NCBI RefSeq assembly: GCF_023195515.1 | Contig: NZ_JALPKR020000002.1 | Location: 992,001-1,056,000 of the forward strand | Direction: 5' to 3' | DNA length: 64,000 bases | Source of the DNA: Variovorax sp. S12S4 | GTDB taxonomy: Bacteria; Pseudomonadota; Gammaproteobacteria; Burkholderiales; Burkholderiaceae_C | Shown: positions 9,791 to 19,642 of the stretch, one piece after another | Layout of the letters: each line of letters begins with the position of its first letter | Position numbering within the stretch: the stretch's first letter is position 1 | The notes under the pieces: generated by a model | The model's input: only the letters and a program-made list of their open reading frames with translations | The model's database searches: none | Told to the model about the DNA's origin: nothing | Program-made: the position numbers and the translations under genes

Positions 9791-9971
9791 GGAGGAGAAA
9801 GCGTCGCGAGTTCGGCTGCTGAAAAATGAGGCACGATTGTAGCCACGCGGGATTTCGGCGAATGAAACGATTTGCGCTTGGGGTAGGGAAATAAAACCGG
9901 CGGTCCTCGGCGCTTTCTCCGACCTGTACAAGCAGGCGGGCTACCTATACTGCGTCGACTCATTTCACCTT

Positions 9972-10442
9972 ATGCAAGCCTGGCTCGACGCTCTTCTGGC
10001 GCTACTCGCGCTTCCGCAATACGGACTCTCCACGCTGTTCATCGCGGCCTTTGTCTCGGCCACGCTGCTGCCGGTGGGCTCCGAGCCCATTCTGTTCGGC
10101 TTGCTCAAGCTCAACCCCGAACTGTTCTGGCCGGCGGTGCTGGTGGCAACGGCGGGCAACACTCTGGGCGGCGCGGTCGACTGGTGGATAGGCTACGGCG
10201 CGCACAAGGTCGCAGACAAATACTCGCACTCGAAACATCATGTGCGCGTATTGAGCTGGCTGGAGCGGCTCGGTCCGAAGGCATGCCTGCTGAGCTGGCT
10301 GCCGATCGTGGGCGATCCGCTCTGCGCGGTAGCGGGTTGGCTCAAGCTGCCGTTCTGGCCATGTCTTGGGTACATGGTCATCGGCAAATTCTTGCGCTAC
10401 GTGTGCATGACCGTCGCGCTGCTCTATATCTTTCCGGGGTAG
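9972..10442 (+). CDS. YqaA family (DedA/SNARE-associated type) inner-membrane protein
   Basis: A 156-aa multi-spanning membrane protein with about four hydrophobic helices. It resembles the YqaA branch of the DedA/VTT superfamily: PVGSEPILFGLL near residue 37, ATAGNTLGGAVDWWIGYG near 61, and the later SWLPIVGDPLCAVAGW segment, which is the conserved re-entrant (F/Y)xPxxGDP loop. Members of the wider family move lipids or ions across the membrane; the role of YqaA is not settled. Divergent from dusB, with 181 bp between. TATACT at 9946-9951 could be its -10 box. Confidence 0.85.
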   Translation: MQAWLDALLALLALPQYGLSTLFIAAFVSATLLPVGSEPILFGLLKLNPELFWPAVLVATAGNTLGGAVDWWIGYGAHKVADKYSHSKHHVRVLSWLERLGPKACLLSWLPIVGDPLCAVAGWLKLPFWPCLGYMVIGKFLRYVCMTVALLYIFPG

Positions 10443-10463
10443 CCCACGCTGCCCCCGGCGGGC

Positions 10464-11138
10464 TCAGCTCAATAGATCGTAGGGACCGCCGCGTTCCAGC
10501 GCACGCTGGTAGGCCGGCCGCGCATAAATGCGCTCCAGGTAGGCCATGAGACGGGGGCGCGTTGCATTCAGGCCGCCGCGCGCCTGCGAGGCTTCGACGG
10601 GAAAGCTCATCTGGATGTCGGCGCCCGTGAATTCATTGCCCGCAAACCATTCGCTCTTGCCGAGCTCGGCTTCCATGAAGTTCAGGTGGCTCTCGATGTT
10701 GGGCATGATGATGGCCGCCTTGGCCTTGCCCGAGATCATCTTCGCGACCGGCTTCACGAAAAAAGGCATCTTGCTGCGCTCGATCTTGTCGAACACCAGC
10801 TTCAGCAGCAGCGGCGACATGGCCGTGCCCTCCGCGAAATGCATCCAGTAGCGGCAGCGCAGCGCCTCAGGCGTGCCCGGCGCCGGCGCCAACCGGCCGT
10901 TGCCGTAGCGCTCGATCACCGTCTCGATGATTGCGCCCGATTCCGCGAGCGTGAGCCCGTCGTCCGTCGTGACCACCGGCGACTTGCCAAGCGGATGAAC
11001 GGCCCGCAGCGAAGCGGGCGCCAACATGGTCTTCGCATCGCGCTGGTAGTGAACGATCTCGTAGGGCAGCCCGAGTTCTTCGAGCAGCCACAGCACGCGC
11101 TGCGAGCGCGAGTTGTTCAGGTGATGGACGGTGAGCAT
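10464..11138 (-). CDS. Glutathione S-transferase family protein
   Basis: A 224-aa two-domain GST. The thioredoxin-like N-terminal domain starts MLTVHHLNNSRSQRVLWLLEEL, with the catalytic Ser/Asn region at NNSRS and the cis-Pro glutathione site in LGKSPVV...LAESGAI. The C-terminal helical domain follows (EGTAMSPLLLKLVF, ADIQMSFPVEAS). Most like the beta/proteobacterial group used in detoxification; substrate unknown. It lies convergent to the YqaA gene and 138 bp beyond ychF on the same strand. Confidence 0.9.
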   Translation of the reverse strand: MLTVHHLNNSRSQRVLWLLEELGLPYEIVHYQRDAKTMLAPASLRAVHPLGKSPVVTTDDGLTLAESGAIIETVIERYGNGRLAPAPGTPEALRCRYWMHFAEGTAMSPLLLKLVFDKIERSKMPFFVKPVAKMISGKAKAAIIMPNIESHLNFMEAELGKSEWFAGNEFTGADIQMSFPVEASQARGGLNATRPRLMAYLERIYARPAYQRALERGGPYDLLS

Positions 11139-11276
11139 AGGTCGGCAGGGGCTTGAAGGAAGGGGCGTGCCTTTTCGTGGAACACCGCGGAACCGGCTTC
11201 GCCGGGCCGCTGGTGTTGCCCCGGTGAGGGGGTTGGCGTAGCGACACGAAGTGCGCGAAGACTGGGGGTGAGCCAG

Positions 11277-12368
11277 TTAGGAGCTGAAGAGGAAGTTCAT
11301 CACGTCGCCGTCCTTGACGACGTATTCCTTGCCTTCCGAACGCATCTTGCCCGCGTCCTTCGCGCCCTGCTCGCCCTTGTAGGCGATGTAGTCTTCGAAC
11401 GCGATGGTCTGGGCGCGGATGTAGCCCTTTTCGAAGTCGCCGTGAATCACGCCGGCCGCCTGTGGGCCGGTGTCGCCGATGTGGATGGTCCAGGCGCGCA
11501 CTTCCTTCACGCCCGCGGTGAAGTAGGTCTGCAGGCCCAGCAGCTTGAAGGCCGCGCGGATCAGGCGGTTGAGGCCCGGCTCTTCCTGGCCGATTTCGGC
11601 GAGGAACATCTTCTTGTCTTCGTCGTCCATCTCGGCCAGGTCGGCTTCGATCTTGGCGCAGATGGCGACCACGGGGGCGCCCTGCTTGGCGGCGTATTCG
11701 CGCAGGCGGTCGAGGTACGGATTGTTTTCGAAGCCGTCTTCGGCCACGTTGCCGACGAACATCGCGGGCTTGGCGGTGATGAGCGTGAACGACTTCACCA
11801 GCGGCTGCTCTTCCTTGGTGAACTCGAGCGCGCGCACCGGCGTGTTCTCGTTCAGCGCGGCCTGGCAACGCTCGAGCAGACCGACGAGCTTCTGCGCGTC
11901 CTTGTCGCCCGAACGGGCCACCTTGGTGTGGCGGTGCAGCGCCTTCTCGACCGTGGCGAGGTCGGCCAGGCAGAGCTCGGTCTGGATCACTTCGATGTCG
12001 GAGATCGGGTCGACCTTGCCGGCCACGTGGATCACGTTCTCGTCGTCGAAGCAGCGCACCACGTTCACCGTGGCGTCGGTTTCGCGGATGTGCGCGAGAA
12101 ACTTGTTGCCCAGGCCTTCGCCCGTGCTGGCACCGGCCACCAGGCCGGCAATGTCGACGAACTCGACGATGGCGGGCACCACGCGCTCGGGCTTCACGAT
12201 CTCGCTGAGCTGCGCGAGCCGCGGATCGGGCACTTCCACCACGCCCACGTTGGGCTCGATGGTGCAGAACGGATAGTTTTCCGCTGCGATACCGGCCTTG
12301 GTCAACGCATTGAAAAGGGTGGATTTACCGACGTTGGGCAGGCCGACGATGCCGCATTGCAAACTCAT
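11277..12368 (-). CDS. ychF: Redox-regulated ribosome-binding ATPase YchF (OLA1)
   Basis: A 363-aa P-loop NTPase. It has Walker [15 protein letters not shown] near residue 8, [17 protein letters not shown] (Walker B region), a coiled-coil insertion and a C-terminal TGS domain ([18 protein letters not shown]), ending [11 protein letters not shown] at 12368 is certain by homology. The same frame stays open for another 1.2 kb upstream, antisense to rbsB, which is a composition artefact. Confidence 0.96.
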   Translation of the reverse strand: MSLQCGIVGLPNVGKSTLFNALTKAGIAAENYPFCTIEPNVGVVEVPDPRLAQLSEIVKPERVVPAIVEFVDIAGLVAGASTGEGLGNKFLAHIRETDATVNVVRCFDDENVIHVAGKVDPISDIEVIQTELCLADLATVEKALHRHTKVARSGDKDAQKLVGLLERCQAALNENTPVRALEFTKEEQPLVKSFTLITAKPAMFVGNVAEDGFENNPYLDRLREYAAKQGAPVVAICAKIEADLAEMDDEDKKMFLAEIGQEEPGLNRLIRAAFKLLGLQTYFTAGVKEVRAWTIHIGDTGPQAAGVIHGDFEKGYIRAQTIAFEDYIAYKGEQGAKDAGKMRSEGKEYVVKDGDVMNFLFSS

Positions 12369-12468
12369 GGGGGTCCTCTGGGTAACCCGGGATTTTAGGC
12401 GAGCCGGCTCAGCCATCGCCGGCGGGCTTTGCAAGACGGCTTGAAACCTCAGGGTTAGACCCAACAAG

Positions 12469-12490
12469 CAAACGTTTGCGCAAACGTTTT
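12469..12490. promoter_or_regulatory. Probable double LacI-family operator of the rbs operon
   Basis: AAACGTTTGCGCAAACGTTT at 12470-12489 is a perfect 20-bp palindrome. It contains two CAAACGTTT(G/T) boxes at 12469-12478 and 12481-12490, each with the central CG typical of LacI-family operators, 12 bp apart centre to centre. TAATAT at 12498-12503 is a candidate -10 box, and a weak TTGCGC at 12476-12481 a candidate -35, so a bound repressor would cover the promoter. The LacI-family gene at 16185 in the same operon is the natural regulator. Site and palindrome are seen; function is inferred. Confidence 0.72.
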
Positions 12491-12560
12491 CGTTAGTTAA
12501 TATCGGAGCCCCCGGCCAAGACCGGCGCCCCCGCTCAACCATCTCAGGAGACACATCACC

Positions 12561-13517
12561 ATGAAGTTCACCCGCCGTACGCTGCAAAGCGCAGCCGCAC
12601 TGACGTTGCTGGGCGCCTTTGCCGCCACGCCCGCCTTCGCCCAGGAAAAGCCCAAGGTGGCGCTGGTCATGAAGTCGCTGGCCAACGAATTCTTCCGCAC
12701 CATGGAAGACGGTGCCAAGGCGCACCAGAAAGCCAACGCCTCGCAATACACGCTGGTGGCCAACGGCATCAAGGACGAGACCGACACGGCCGCCCAGATC
12801 AAGATGGTCGAGCAGATGATGGCGCAGAAGATCAATGCGCTGGTCATTGCACCGGCCGATTCGAAGGCGCTGGTGCCGGTGGTCAAGGCGGCCATCGACC
12901 GGGGCATCCTGGTCGTCAACATCGACAACCAGTTCGACACCGCCGCGCTGAAGGAAAAAGGCATCCAGGTGCCGTTCGTCGGCCCCGACAACCGTGCCGG
13001 CGCCAAGCTGGTCGGCGACGAACTGGCCAAGAGCCTGAAGGCCGGCGACAAGGTCGGCATCATCGAAGGCGTGTCGACCACGTTCAATGCGCAGCAGCGC
13101 ACCCTCGGCTACCAGGACGCAATGAAGGCCGCCGGCGTGACGGTGGTGGGCGTGCAGTCGGGCCAGTGGGAAATCGACAAGGGCAACACGGTGGCCGCCG
13201 GCATGATGCGCGAGCACCCCGACCTGAAGGCGCTGCTCGCGGGCAACGACAGCATGGCGCTCGGCGCGGTGGCTGCCGTCAAGGCCGCGGGCAAGACCGG
13301 CAAGGTGCTGGTGGTGGGCTACGACAACATCGGCGCCATCAAGCCGATGCTGAAGGACGGCCGCGTGCTTGCCACCGCCGACCAGTTCGCGGCCAAGCAG
13401 GCGGTGTTCGGCATCGAGACCGCGCTCAAGGCGCTGGCCGAGAAGAAGCCGCAGTCGAGCATGCCGGCTGAAGTGAAGACCGACGTGGTGCTGGTCACCA
13501 AGACGTCGTCCAAGTAA
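12561..13517 (+). CDS. rbsB: Ribose-type ABC transporter, periplasmic substrate-binding protein
   Basis: A 318-aa periplasmic binding protein of the type 1 (RbsB) fold. It has an N-terminal signal peptide [18 protein letters not shown]...AFA, cleaved before QEKPKVAL. Sugar-binding family features include [14 protein letters not shown], the domain-hinge [15 protein letters not shown] and [17 protein letters not shown] precedes the ATG by ten bases. Ribose as substrate is inferred from rbsK and rbsD in the same operon; binding-site residues alone do not prove it. Confidence 0.92.
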   Translation: MKFTRRTLQSAAALTLLGAFAATPAFAQEKPKVALVMKSLANEFFRTMEDGAKAHQKANASQYTLVANGIKDETDTAAQIKMVEQMMAQKINALVIAPADSKALVPVVKAAIDRGILVVNIDNQFDTAALKEKGIQVPFVGPDNRAGAKLVGDELAKSLKAGDKVGIIEGVSTTFNAQQRTLGYQDAMKAAGVTVVGVQSGQWEIDKGNTVAAGMMREHPDLKALLAGNDSMALGAVAAVKAAGKTGKVLVVGYDNIGAIKPMLKDGRVLATADQFAAKQAVFGIETALKALAEKKPQSSMPAEVKTDVVLVTKTSSK

Positions 13518-13560
13518 GCAACAACAAAAAGAGTCGCCGTTGAACGCATCCGCCGCCGCC

Positions 13561-15180
13561 ATGAACGCAAGTCTTGCCACGCCCGTGCTCTCGCTGAGTG
13601 CGCTTGGCAAGGACTATGCGGCGCCGGTGCTCGACGACGTTTCTCTTGTGCTGAATGCCGGCGAGGTGCTCGCGCTCACGGGCGAGAACGGCGCGGGCAA
13701 GAGCACGCTCTCGAAAATCGTCTGCGGCCTGGTGCAGCCGACGCGCGGCCAGATGCTGCTGGGCGGCGGGCCGTTCCAGCCCGCATCGCGCCGCGACGCC
13801 GAGCGGTTGGGCGTGCGCATGGTCATGCAGGAGCTGGGGCTGGTCAACACGCTGTCGGTGGCCGAGAACCTGCTGCTCGACCGGCTGCCCAACCAGACCG
13901 GCTGGATTCGCCGCGGCAAGCTGCACGATCTGGCCGCGCAGCAGCTCGCAAAAATCGGCATGCAGAACATCGATCCGGCCACGCCCGTGGCGCGGCTCGG
14001 CATCGGCCAGCAGCAGATGGTCGAAATTGCGCGCAACCTGCAGGACGACACGCGCGTGCTGGTGCTCGACGAGCCCACCGCCATGCTCACGCCACGCGAA
14101 ACCTCGCACCTGTTCGAGCAGATCGAACTGCTCAAGGCGCGCGGCGTGGCCATCGTCTATGTGTCGCACCGGCTCGAGGAATTGCAGCGCATTGCCGACC
14201 GCGTGGCGGTGCTGCGCGACGGCCGGCTGGTCGACGTGCGCGCGATGGCGGGCGTGCGCGAATCCGAACTGGTGCAGCGCATGGTCGGCCGTGCGGTGCA
14301 CGAGCACGAAGGGCGTGACCGTCGGGTAGCCGGCCCCGTCCTACTGAGCGCACGCTGCATCGGCCGCGCCGAGGTCGTGAAGGGCGTGAACATCGACCTG
14401 CACGCGGGCGAAGTCATGGGCTTGGCTGGCCTGGTCGGCTCGGGCCGGACCGAACTCGTGCGGCTGCTGTTCGGTGCGGACCGTGCCGACAGCGGTGAAA
14501 TTCTTCTCTACGACGGCATTTCCAGCACGCAGCCAGTGCAGCGCGCGCCCAAGGGTTGGCGATCGCCGATGCAGGCCATTCGCGCCGGCATCGGCCTGGT
14601 GACCGAAGACCGCAAGTCGCAAGGGCTGCTGCTCACGCAGCCGATTCGCGTCAACGCCACGTTGAGCGACCTGGGCGCCATTTCGCACGCCGGCTGGCTG
14701 CAACGCGCCAAGGAGCGCGGCATTGCCAGGCGGCTGGTCGAGCTGCTGCGCATTCGCTCGCGCAGCATCGAGCAACCCGTTGCCACCTTGAGCGGCGGCA
14801 ACCAGCAGAAGGTGGTGTTCGCGCGCTGGCTGCACCGCGAATGCAAGGTGCTGCTGCTCGACGAGCCCACACGCGGCGTGGATGTGGGTGCGCGGGCCGA
14901 TCTCTATACCGAACTCGACCGCATGACAGACGCCGGCAAGGCGCTCTTGATGGTGTCGAGCGACCTGCGCGAGCTGATGGCCATGTGCGACCGGATCGGC
15001 GTGATGAGCGCCGGCCGATTGGTTGCAGTGTTCGAGCGCGGCCAGTGGAGCGAACAATCGCTGCTCGCCGCGGCATTCAGCGACGCGACGGGACGCGCCA
15101 CCGAGCCAACGCCCGCCACGGCGGGATCTGCCATTTCCGATTCGAACAAGGCCCAACCGGCCTCCGCCGAGACACCATGA
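13561..15180 (+). CDS. rbsA: Ribose-type ABC transporter, ATP-binding protein
   Basis: A 539-aa tandem ATPase. The first domain has Walker [11 protein letters not shown] (about residue 41), the signature region [16 protein letters not shown] and Walker [12 protein letters not shown]. The second has the usual degenerate Walker [15 protein letters not shown], then [15 protein letters not shown] and [13 protein letters not shown]. Start is ambiguous: ATG 13561 or TTG 13540 (with AAAAAGAG just upstream), differing by seven residues. The stop overlaps rbsC by ATGA. The C-terminal tail of about 30 residues is Ala/Thr/Pro rich and not part of the domain. Confidence 0.93.
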   Translation: MNASLATPVLSLSALGKDYAAPVLDDVSLVLNAGEVLALTGENGAGKSTLSKIVCGLVQPTRGQMLLGGGPFQPASRRDAERLGVRMVMQELGLVNTLSVAENLLLDRLPNQTGWIRRGKLHDLAAQQLAKIGMQNIDPATPVARLGIGQQQMVEIARNLQDDTRVLVLDEPTAMLTPRETSHLFEQIELLKARGVAIVYVSHRLEELQRIADRVAVLRDGRLVDVRAMAGVRESELVQRMVGRAVHEHEGRDRRVAGPVLLSARCIGRAEVVKGVNIDLHAGEVMGLAGLVGSGRTELVRLLFGADRADSGEILLYDGISSTQPVQRAPKGWRSPMQAIRAGIGLVTEDRKSQGLLLTQPIRVNATLSDLGAISHAGWLQRAKERGIARRLVELLRIRSRSIEQPVATLSGGNQQKVVFARWLHRECKVLLLDEPTRGVDVGARADLYTELDRMTDAGKALLMVSSDLRELMAMCDRIGVMSAGRLVAVFERGQWSEQSLLAAAFSDATGRATEPTPATAGSAISDSNKAQPASAETP

Positions 15181-16160
15181 ACGCAGCCGCCGCTACATCC
15201 GCCCAGCCCTCCGCCCTCAAGGGCCAGTTGGGCACCTACCTTGGCCTCACGGTCGTGCTCGTGGGCATGGTCGTGCTCTTTGGTTCGCTGAGCGAGTACT
15301 TCTTTACCCGCGAAACCTTCATCTCGATTGCCAACGAAATTCCCGCCCTCGCCGTGATGGCTGTCGGCATGACCTTCGTGCTGATCATCGCGGGCATCGA
15401 TCTTTCGGTGGGTTCGGTGCTGGCACTCAGCGCCGCGGTCACGGCTGCGGCCATCCTGCAGTGGCAGCTCCCGGTTCCCGCGGCCGCCGCGCTGGGCTTG
15501 GCGACCGGGCTGGTGTGCGGCACGGTCACGGGCGCGGTGTCGGTGGCGTGGCGCCTTCCGAGCTTCATCGTCTCGCTGGGCATGCTCGAAGCGGTGCGCG
15601 GCGGTGCGTACCTGGTGACCGATTCGCGCACGCAGTATGTGGGCGACGCGATCTCCGGCTTGGCTGCGCCCTGGGTCGGTGGCATCTCCGCGGCTTTCGT
15701 GCTGGCAGTGGTGCTGGTGGCGGTGGGCCAACTGGTTCTCACACGCACGGTGTTCGGCCGGCATGTAGTGGGCATCGGCACCAATGAAGAAGCGATGCGG
15801 CTTGCGGGCATCGATCCGCGGCCGATCCGCATCATCGTGTTTGCGGCCACCGGCCTCCTGGCCGGGCTCGCGGGGCTGATGCAGTCGGCACGGCTCGAGG
15901 CGGCCGACCCGAATGCCGGCGTCGGCATCGAGCTGCAGGTGATCGCGGCCGTGGTGATCGGCGGCACCAGCCTCATGGGCGGACGCGGCTCGGTGGTCAA
16001 CACCTTCTTCGGCGTGCTCATCATCGCGGTGCTCGAAGCCGGGCTCGCACAGGTGGGCGCCAGCGAGCCGAGCAAACGCATCATCACCGGCGCGGTGATC
16101 GTGGTTGCGGTGATCATCGACACCTTGCGCCAGCGCCGGGCCGATCGCCGCCTGGCCTGA
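15177..16160 (+). CDS. rbsC: Ribose-type ABC transporter, permease
   Basis: A 327-aa inner-membrane permease of the RbsC/BPD_transp_2 family with about eight to ten hydrophobic helices. Family motifs are MTFVLIIAGIDLSVGSVLAL near residue 65, PSFIVSLGMLEAVRGGAYLVT, and ADPNAGVGIELQVIAAVVIGGTSLMGGRGSV, the EAA-like coupling segment. The ATG overlaps the rbsA stop (ATGA), indicating coupled translation. 24 bp before rbsR. Confidence 0.94.
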   Translation: MNAAAATSAQPSALKGQLGTYLGLTVVLVGMVVLFGSLSEYFFTRETFISIANEIPALAVMAVGMTFVLIIAGIDLSVGSVLALSAAVTAAAILQWQLPVPAAAALGLATGLVCGTVTGAVSVAWRLPSFIVSLGMLEAVRGGAYLVTDSRTQYVGDAISGLAAPWVGGISAAFVLAVVLVAVGQLVLTRTVFGRHVVGIGTNEEAMRLAGIDPRPIRIIVFAATGLLAGLAGLMQSARLEAADPNAGVGIELQVIAAVVIGGTSLMGGRGSVVNTFFGVLIIAVLEAGLAQVGASEPSKRIITGAVIVVAVIIDTLRQRRADRRLA

Positions 16161-16184
16161 CGCTTCAAAAAAAAGGAACACGCC

Positions 16185-17273
16185 ATGGCCACCATCAAGG
16201 ACGTTGCGTTGAGGGCGGGAGTTTCGGTTACCACCGTCTCGCATGTGGTCAACGACACGCGGCATGTAAGCGCCAAGGGCCGCGAGCGCGTGGAAGAGGC
16301 CATCCGCGAACTGGGTTACGTGCCCAACGCAATGGCGCGCAGCCTGAAGAGCAACACCACGTCGACGCTCGGCATGCTGATTCCGAACAGCTCGAACCCT
16401 TACTTTGCCGAGATCGTGCGCATCGTGGAAGACCGCTGCTTCGGCGCCGGCTACACGCTGGTGCTGTGCAACACCGACGACGAGCCCCGCCGCCAGAGCG
16501 TGTACCTGCAGGTGCTGGCCGAGCGCCGCATCGACGGGCTGATCGTGGTGTCCACGGGCGCGGGCGACGACGACTCGCTGGTCACGCAACTGCACGGCCT
16601 GCGCATTCCCACGGTGCTGGTCGACCGCGAGATTGCCGACCCGGCCTGCGATCTGGTGGAAACGGCCCACATGCAGGGCGGCCTGCTCGCGGTGCGGCAC
16701 CTGCTGTCGCTCGGCCACAAGCGCATTGCCTGCATTGGCGGGCCAGTGGGCGTGATGCCGAGCGAGCAGCGCATCGAAGGCTGGCGCATGGCGCTGGCCG
16801 AAGCCGGCGCCGCCCCCAATGCGGACGCGCTGCTGTGGCGCGGCGGCTTCACGAGCCAAGGCGGCTACGAGGCGATGCACGCCATCTTGCGCACCGAGCA
16901 CGCGCCTTCGGCCGTGTTCGTGTGCAACGACCTGATGGCCATCGGCGCCCTGCGCGCGGCGCATGAAAGCGGCGTGCATGTGCCGGATGATCTTTCGATC
17001 GTCGGCTTCGACGACATCGAACTCTCGGCCTACACCAGCCCGCCGCTCACCACCGTGGCGCAACCCAAGGAACGCATCGGCGCACTGGCGGTCGACATGC
17101 TGCTGGAGCGCGTGGGCGGCAAGCGGCGCGATACGCGCAAGGTGGTGCTGCAGCCCGAGCTGCGCGTGCGCGCCTCGACGGCGCGGCACGCCAGCTTCCG
17201 CGAGGCGAGCGCCCCCTCCACTGCTGCTTCTGCTCCTTCTTCAACGGAAAACCGAAAGTCCCGCGCCCCGTGA
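16185..17273 (+). CDS. rbsR: LacI-family transcriptional regulator of the rbs operon (RbsR)
   Basis: A 362-aa repressor. The N-terminal helix-turn-helix is MATIKDVALRAGVSVTTVSHVVN, with the minor-groove hinge helix AMARSLKSNTT, followed by a periplasmic-binding-protein-like effector domain (TLGMLIPNSSNPYFAEIV to the VPDDLSIVGFDDIELSAY block). The last about 30 residues (Ala/Ser/Pro rich) extend beyond the family. Encoded inside the operon it probably controls, with the likely operator at 12469-12490. It overlaps rbsK by GTGA. Confidence 0.92.
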   Translation: MATIKDVALRAGVSVTTVSHVVNDTRHVSAKGRERVEEAIRELGYVPNAMARSLKSNTTSTLGMLIPNSSNPYFAEIVRIVEDRCFGAGYTLVLCNTDDEPRRQSVYLQVLAERRIDGLIVVSTGAGDDDSLVTQLHGLRIPTVLVDREIADPACDLVETAHMQGGLLAVRHLLSLGHKRIACIGGPVGVMPSEQRIEGWRMALAEAGAAPNADALLWRGGFTSQGGYEAMHAILRTEHAPSAVFVCNDLMAIGALRAAHESGVHVPDDLSIVGFDDIELSAYTSPPLTTVAQPKERIGALAVDMLLERVGGKRRDTRKVVLQPELRVRASTARHASFREASAPSTAASAPSSTENRKSRAP

Positions 17274-18238
17274 GTTCCCAGCCTTCTTCTACCAGCGCTG
17301 CGCAGCAGCCGCCCCGCATCGTGGTGCTCGGCAGCCTGAACATGGACATCGTGCTGCGCGTGCCGCAGGCGCCGTCCGCCGGCGAAACCCTGCTGGGCCG
17401 CTCGATCGCCCACATTCCCGGCGGCAAGGGCGCCAACCAGGCCGTGAGCTGCGCGCGCGAAGGGGGCAAGGTCAGCATGATCGGCTGCGTCGGCAACGAC
17501 GCGCACGGCCAGGCATTGCGCGCCGCGCTCACGCAAGACGGCATCGACAGCGCCGCACTGCGCACGGATGGCAGCGAGCCCACCGGCACGGCGCTGATCC
17601 TGGTGGAGGACAGCGGCCAGAACCGCATCGTGATGATCCCCGGCGCCAATGCGAAGGTCGAGATCGACGAGGCGGCACTGCGGCAGCAGCTGCAAGGCGC
17701 GGCGTTTCTGGTGGCGCAGTTCGAGACACCAATGCACGAGGTTGCCCGCGCCATCACGGTGGCACACGACGCAGGCTGCAAGGTGCTGCTCAACCCGTCG
17801 CCGGTACAGCCCATCGCCCAGCCGCTGTGGCCGCGCATCGACACGCTGATCGTCAACGAGATCGAAGCCGAGGCGCTGTGCGGACAGGTCGCCGATAGCC
17901 CGCAGGAAGCCGCACTCGCCGGCCAGGCCTTGCGTGCAAAGGGCATCCAGCGCGTGGTCGTCACGCTCGGCGCGCGCGGCGCGGTGGCCGTCGATGCCAA
18001 TGGCGCGCGCCACCATCCCGCACCCAAAGTGCAGGCGGTCGACACCACCGCGGCGGGAGACACCTTCCTCGGCGCGCTGGCTGTTGCCTTGGGCGAAGGC
18101 CAATCGTTCGACGAAGCCGTGCGCCTGGGCATCCGGGCCGCCGCGCTGTGCATTCAGCAGCCCGGCGCCCAACCTTCCATTCCGCAGCGCAGTGCCGTGC
18201 TGCAAAGCCCCATGCCCCCTGACTGGACCGCGCTGTGA
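17270..18238 (+). CDS. rbsK: Ribokinase
   Basis: A 322-aa PfkB-family kinase phosphorylating ribose to ribose-5-phosphate. It has the substrate lid/binding motif GSLNMDIVLRVP, the first PfkB signature IPGGKGANQAVSCAREG and the catalytic anion-hole DTTAAGDTFLGAL. GTG at 17270 overlaps the rbsR stop. The N-terminal about 14 residues before RIVVLGSLN are a polar extension. Placed between rbsR and rbsD, it supports ribose as the transported sugar. Confidence 0.94.
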   Translation: MSSQPSSTSAAQQPPRIVVLGSLNMDIVLRVPQAPSAGETLLGRSIAHIPGGKGANQAVSCAREGGKVSMIGCVGNDAHGQALRAALTQDGIDSAALRTDGSEPTGTALILVEDSGQNRIVMIPGANAKVEIDEAALRQQLQGAAFLVAQFETPMHEVARAITVAHDAGCKVLLNPSPVQPIAQPLWPRIDTLIVNEIEAEALCGQVADSPQEAALAGQALRAKGIQRVVVTLGARGAVAVDANGARHHPAPKVQAVDTTAAGDTFLGALAVALGEGQSFDEAVRLGIRAAALCIQQPGAQPSIPQRSAVLQSPMPPDWTAL

Positions 18239-18627
18239 AACGTACCGCCCTGCTCAACTCCGAACTGTCCCAGGTCATCGCCTCTCTCGGCCACGGCGAC
18301 ATGTTGGTGATCGGCGATGCGGGCCTGCCGATTCCCGACGGCCCGCGGCGCATCGATCTTGCGGTGACGCGCGGCGTGCCGCTGCTCACCGAGGTGCTTC
18401 AAGCCGTTCTTTCGGAAATGCAGGTCGAGGGCATCGTGGTGGCGGACGAGGCCCTGAACGGCGCCAAGGCCCTGCCCGCCTGGTATCCGCAATCGCTCGG
18501 CATTGCGCCGCAAACCGTGTCGCACGAAGAGTTCAAGCGCCGCAGCGCAAAGGCCCGCGCCATCGTGCGCACGGGCGAGTGCACGCCCTACGCAAACATC
18601 ATGCTGATTGCCGGCGTGAGCTTCTGA
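18235..18627 (+). CDS. rbsD: D-ribose pyranase
   Basis: A 130-aa RbsD/FucU-fold mutarotase converting beta-pyranose to beta-furanose ribose for RbsK. It has the N-terminal KRTALLNSELSQVIASLGHGD with the catalytic His20, DAGLPIP, and the C-terminal TGECTPYANIMLIAGVSF. GTG overlaps the rbsK stop (GTGA). Full family length. Last gene of the operon and convergent to the GDPD gene 13 bp away. Confidence 0.95.
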   Translation: MKRTALLNSELSQVIASLGHGDMLVIGDAGLPIPDGPRRIDLAVTRGVPLLTEVLQAVLSEMQVEGIVVADEALNGAKALPAWYPQSLGIAPQTVSHEEFKRRSAKARAIVRTGECTPYANIMLIAGVSF

Positions 18628-18640
18628 GGCGCCACCGGCT

Positions 18641-19642
18641 TCAGTCCGGCACGCGGGAGCGCACTGCCGGACCGATGCGCTCGATGCGGTTGGTCCACAG
18701 CCCGCCGCGATAGTCGACGGGCAGCTCCGCAAGCGTCTCGGTGTTATCGATGCCACTGCTGAAGTCGCCGCCCGCATATGACCCGATCACCACCAGCCCG
18801 GTGCCGGCTGTCTCCAGCCGGCGCTGCAGCCGATGCGGCCAGCCCCAAAGCCACGGCGACACATTGACCGGCACCAGCATCAAGCCGCTCCGGCATGCTT
18901 TGGGCATGTAGCTCGACCAGCCAAGCGCCGCGTAGCGCAGCAGGCACTGCACCAGCGCACTGCGCGGCGCCACGCGAATGTCCGGCAATGCCTGGTTGAG
19001 CGCGCTGACCGGCTCGTCGCTGCCGTACACCACGAGTCGGCTTCTCTGCACGGCATCCAAAGCGGCGAGGCGGCCTGCAAGCAGCCGGCCTTCTTCCGCG
19101 TCGCGGCTCTTCATGTGAATGAGAAAGCGCCCCGTCGGAAACTCGCTCAGTACCTGCGACAGGCTCGGCATCAACCCGATGCCCTTACCCCGCAATGGGT
19201 AAGTCTTACCTCCGTCGGAGGTATAGCCGTAGCCGACGTCCAGCGCCTGCAGTTGCGCCAGCGTGTGATCGCGCACGACGCCTCGCCCCTCGGTTCGGCA
19301 TTCGAGCGTCCAGTCGTGGAACACCGCAAACGCGCCGTCTTTGGTGGGATGGACATCGAACTCCACCATGTCCGCGCCGGCGTCGAAAGCTGCCCGCATC
19401 GACGGCAGCGTGTTTTCGATCAAAGCATGCGTCGGCGCGTGAATCTGGGCAGCGGTGCAGGTGTCGCTGCGCAAGCCGCGCACATCGAAAGTCTGGTGCA
19501 CGCCGCGGTGGGACAGCAAAAAGGGCCGCGCGGCAGGCGGCTGGAGCCATCGCGACTGGTTGCCGGCAAAAAGCAGCACCGACGCCAGCGCGACGACCGC
19601 CAAAAGCACGGCCACCGAGCGCAGCGTGCGGCTGCCTTTCAT
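18641..19642 (-). CDS. Glycerophosphodiester phosphodiesterase family protein, membrane anchored
   Basis: A 333-aa GDPD. One N-terminal hydrophobic helix (SVAVLLAVVALASVLLF) anchors or exports it. The GDPD TIM barrel shows LLSHRGV, the metal-binding ENTLPSMRAAFDAGADMVEFDVHPTKDG, and the catalytic VFHDWTLECRTEGRG, i.e. the HRG, E, D and H residues of the family. An unusual insert of about 25 residues, with one Cys, lies between HRG and ENT. It overlaps the upstream MOSC gene by ATGA, so the two are probably co-translated. Substrate not determinable. Confidence 0.85.
   Translation of the reverse strand: MKGSRTLRSVAVLLAVVALASVLLFAGNQSRWLQPPAARPFLLSHRGVHQTFDVRGLRSDTCTAAQIHAPTHALIENTLPSMRAAFDAGADMVEFDVHPTKDGAFAVFHDWTLECRTEGRGVVRDHTLAQLQALDVGYGYTSDGGKTYPLRGKGIGLMPSLSQVLSEFPTGRFLIHMKSRDAEEGRLLAGRLAALDAVQRSRLVVYGSDEPVSALNQALPDIRVAPRSALVQCLLRYAALGWSSYMPKACRSGLMLVPVNVSPWLWGWPHRLQRRLETAGTGLVVIGSYAGGDFSSGIDNTETLAELPVDYRGGLWTNRIERIGPAVRSRVPD

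Noticed and set aside
12369..13610. Upstream in-frame extension of ychF to 777 codons
   Set aside because: The extension is antisense to rbsB and the operator region; YchF begins at [16 protein letters not shown] with normal length.
14904..17189. Open frame of 761 codons on the minus strand
   Set aside because: Antisense to rbsA, rbsC and rbsR, all of which are clear by motif; shadow frame.
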